Shown here one piece after another: positions 12,818-12,888 of a DNA stretch of 12,888 nt. The notes below the pieces were generated by a model that was not told where the DNA came from, did no database searches, and saw only the letters and a program-made list of their open reading frames with translations. Every line of letters starts with the position of its first letter. The first letter of the stretch is position 1. The DNA lies in contig CAZKIA010000019.1 in the NCBI GenBank assembly GCA_964552765.1, positions 1-12,888 of the forward strand. Direction: 5' to 3'. The DNA is from JAPUDQ01 sp964552765. Its GTDB lineage: Bacteria; Patescibacteriota; Saccharimonadia; Saccharimonadales; Saccharimonadaceae. A program made the position numbers and the translations under genes.

Positions 12818-12888
12818 CTAGATGCATAGATTGTATGGTTATAGAACTGTTTTCTTGGATGACTGAATGTTACTATCCATTTGAGGTG

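Noticed and set aside
12267..12848. TTATAGAACT occurs at 12267-12276 and 12839-12848, flanking the PLD gene like a target duplication
   Set aside because: It is only 10 bp in AT-rich DNA, with no terminal inverted repeats or transposase; chance is likely.

Overview
The window looks like a chromosomal segment of a Patescibacteria (CPR) bacterium, most likely Candidatus Saccharibacteria (TM7). The basis is overall protein character: a CysRS with the H-I-P-V-H-H-T-N-E zinc-site variant and KLSKS loop, compact gene packing, short 4-26 nt overlaps, convergent genes only 3-10 nt apart, and standard stop usage (TGA is used as a stop). The lineage is an inference from recognised protein style, not from a search.

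Layout. (1) 2-2060: the C-terminal part of a DHH/DHHA1 phosphoesterase, cut by the window edge, overlapping cysS. (2) 2071-3201, minus: an AI-2E/PerM-family membrane protein, convergent with cysS. (3) 3281-5234: a NatA/NatB-like ABC exporter pair (ATPase and permease overlapping by 8 nt). (4) 5251-5367, minus: a 38-residue single-span membrane protein, divergent from (5) 5419-7065, a GlcD/Dld-like FAD-linked oxidase. (6) 7126-8816: a second ABC-2 exporter pair (ATGA overlap). (7) 8820-9557, minus: a VIT1/CCC1-type iron/manganese transporter, convergent with the exporter and divergent from (8) 9684-10604, a membrane-anchored alpha/beta hydrolase. (9) 10720-11217: a CarD/CdnL-type RNA-polymerase-binding regulator. 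(10) 11309-12817: a visibly more AT-rich accessory stretch with an unrecognised six-helix membrane protein, a roughly 170-nt cluster of strong hairpins, and a small stand-alone phospholipase-D/Nuc-type nuclease.

The genes mostly concern the cell envelope: two ABC-2 exporters, a metal transporter, an AI-2E permease, an anchored hydrolase and a tiny membrane protein. This fits a small host-dependent cell that relies on exchange with its surroundings.

The most notable regulatory feature is that six genes at transcript starts have a -10-like hexamer ending only 6-8 nt before ATG and no Shine-Dalgarno sequence, which predicts leaderless mRNAs. The two ABC permeases, which are second genes in their operons, have a clear AAGGAG. 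Two of the predicted leaderless promoters are divergent and physically interleaved. No convincing tRNA, rRNA, CRISPR or insertion sequence was seen, and no strong intrinsic terminator.
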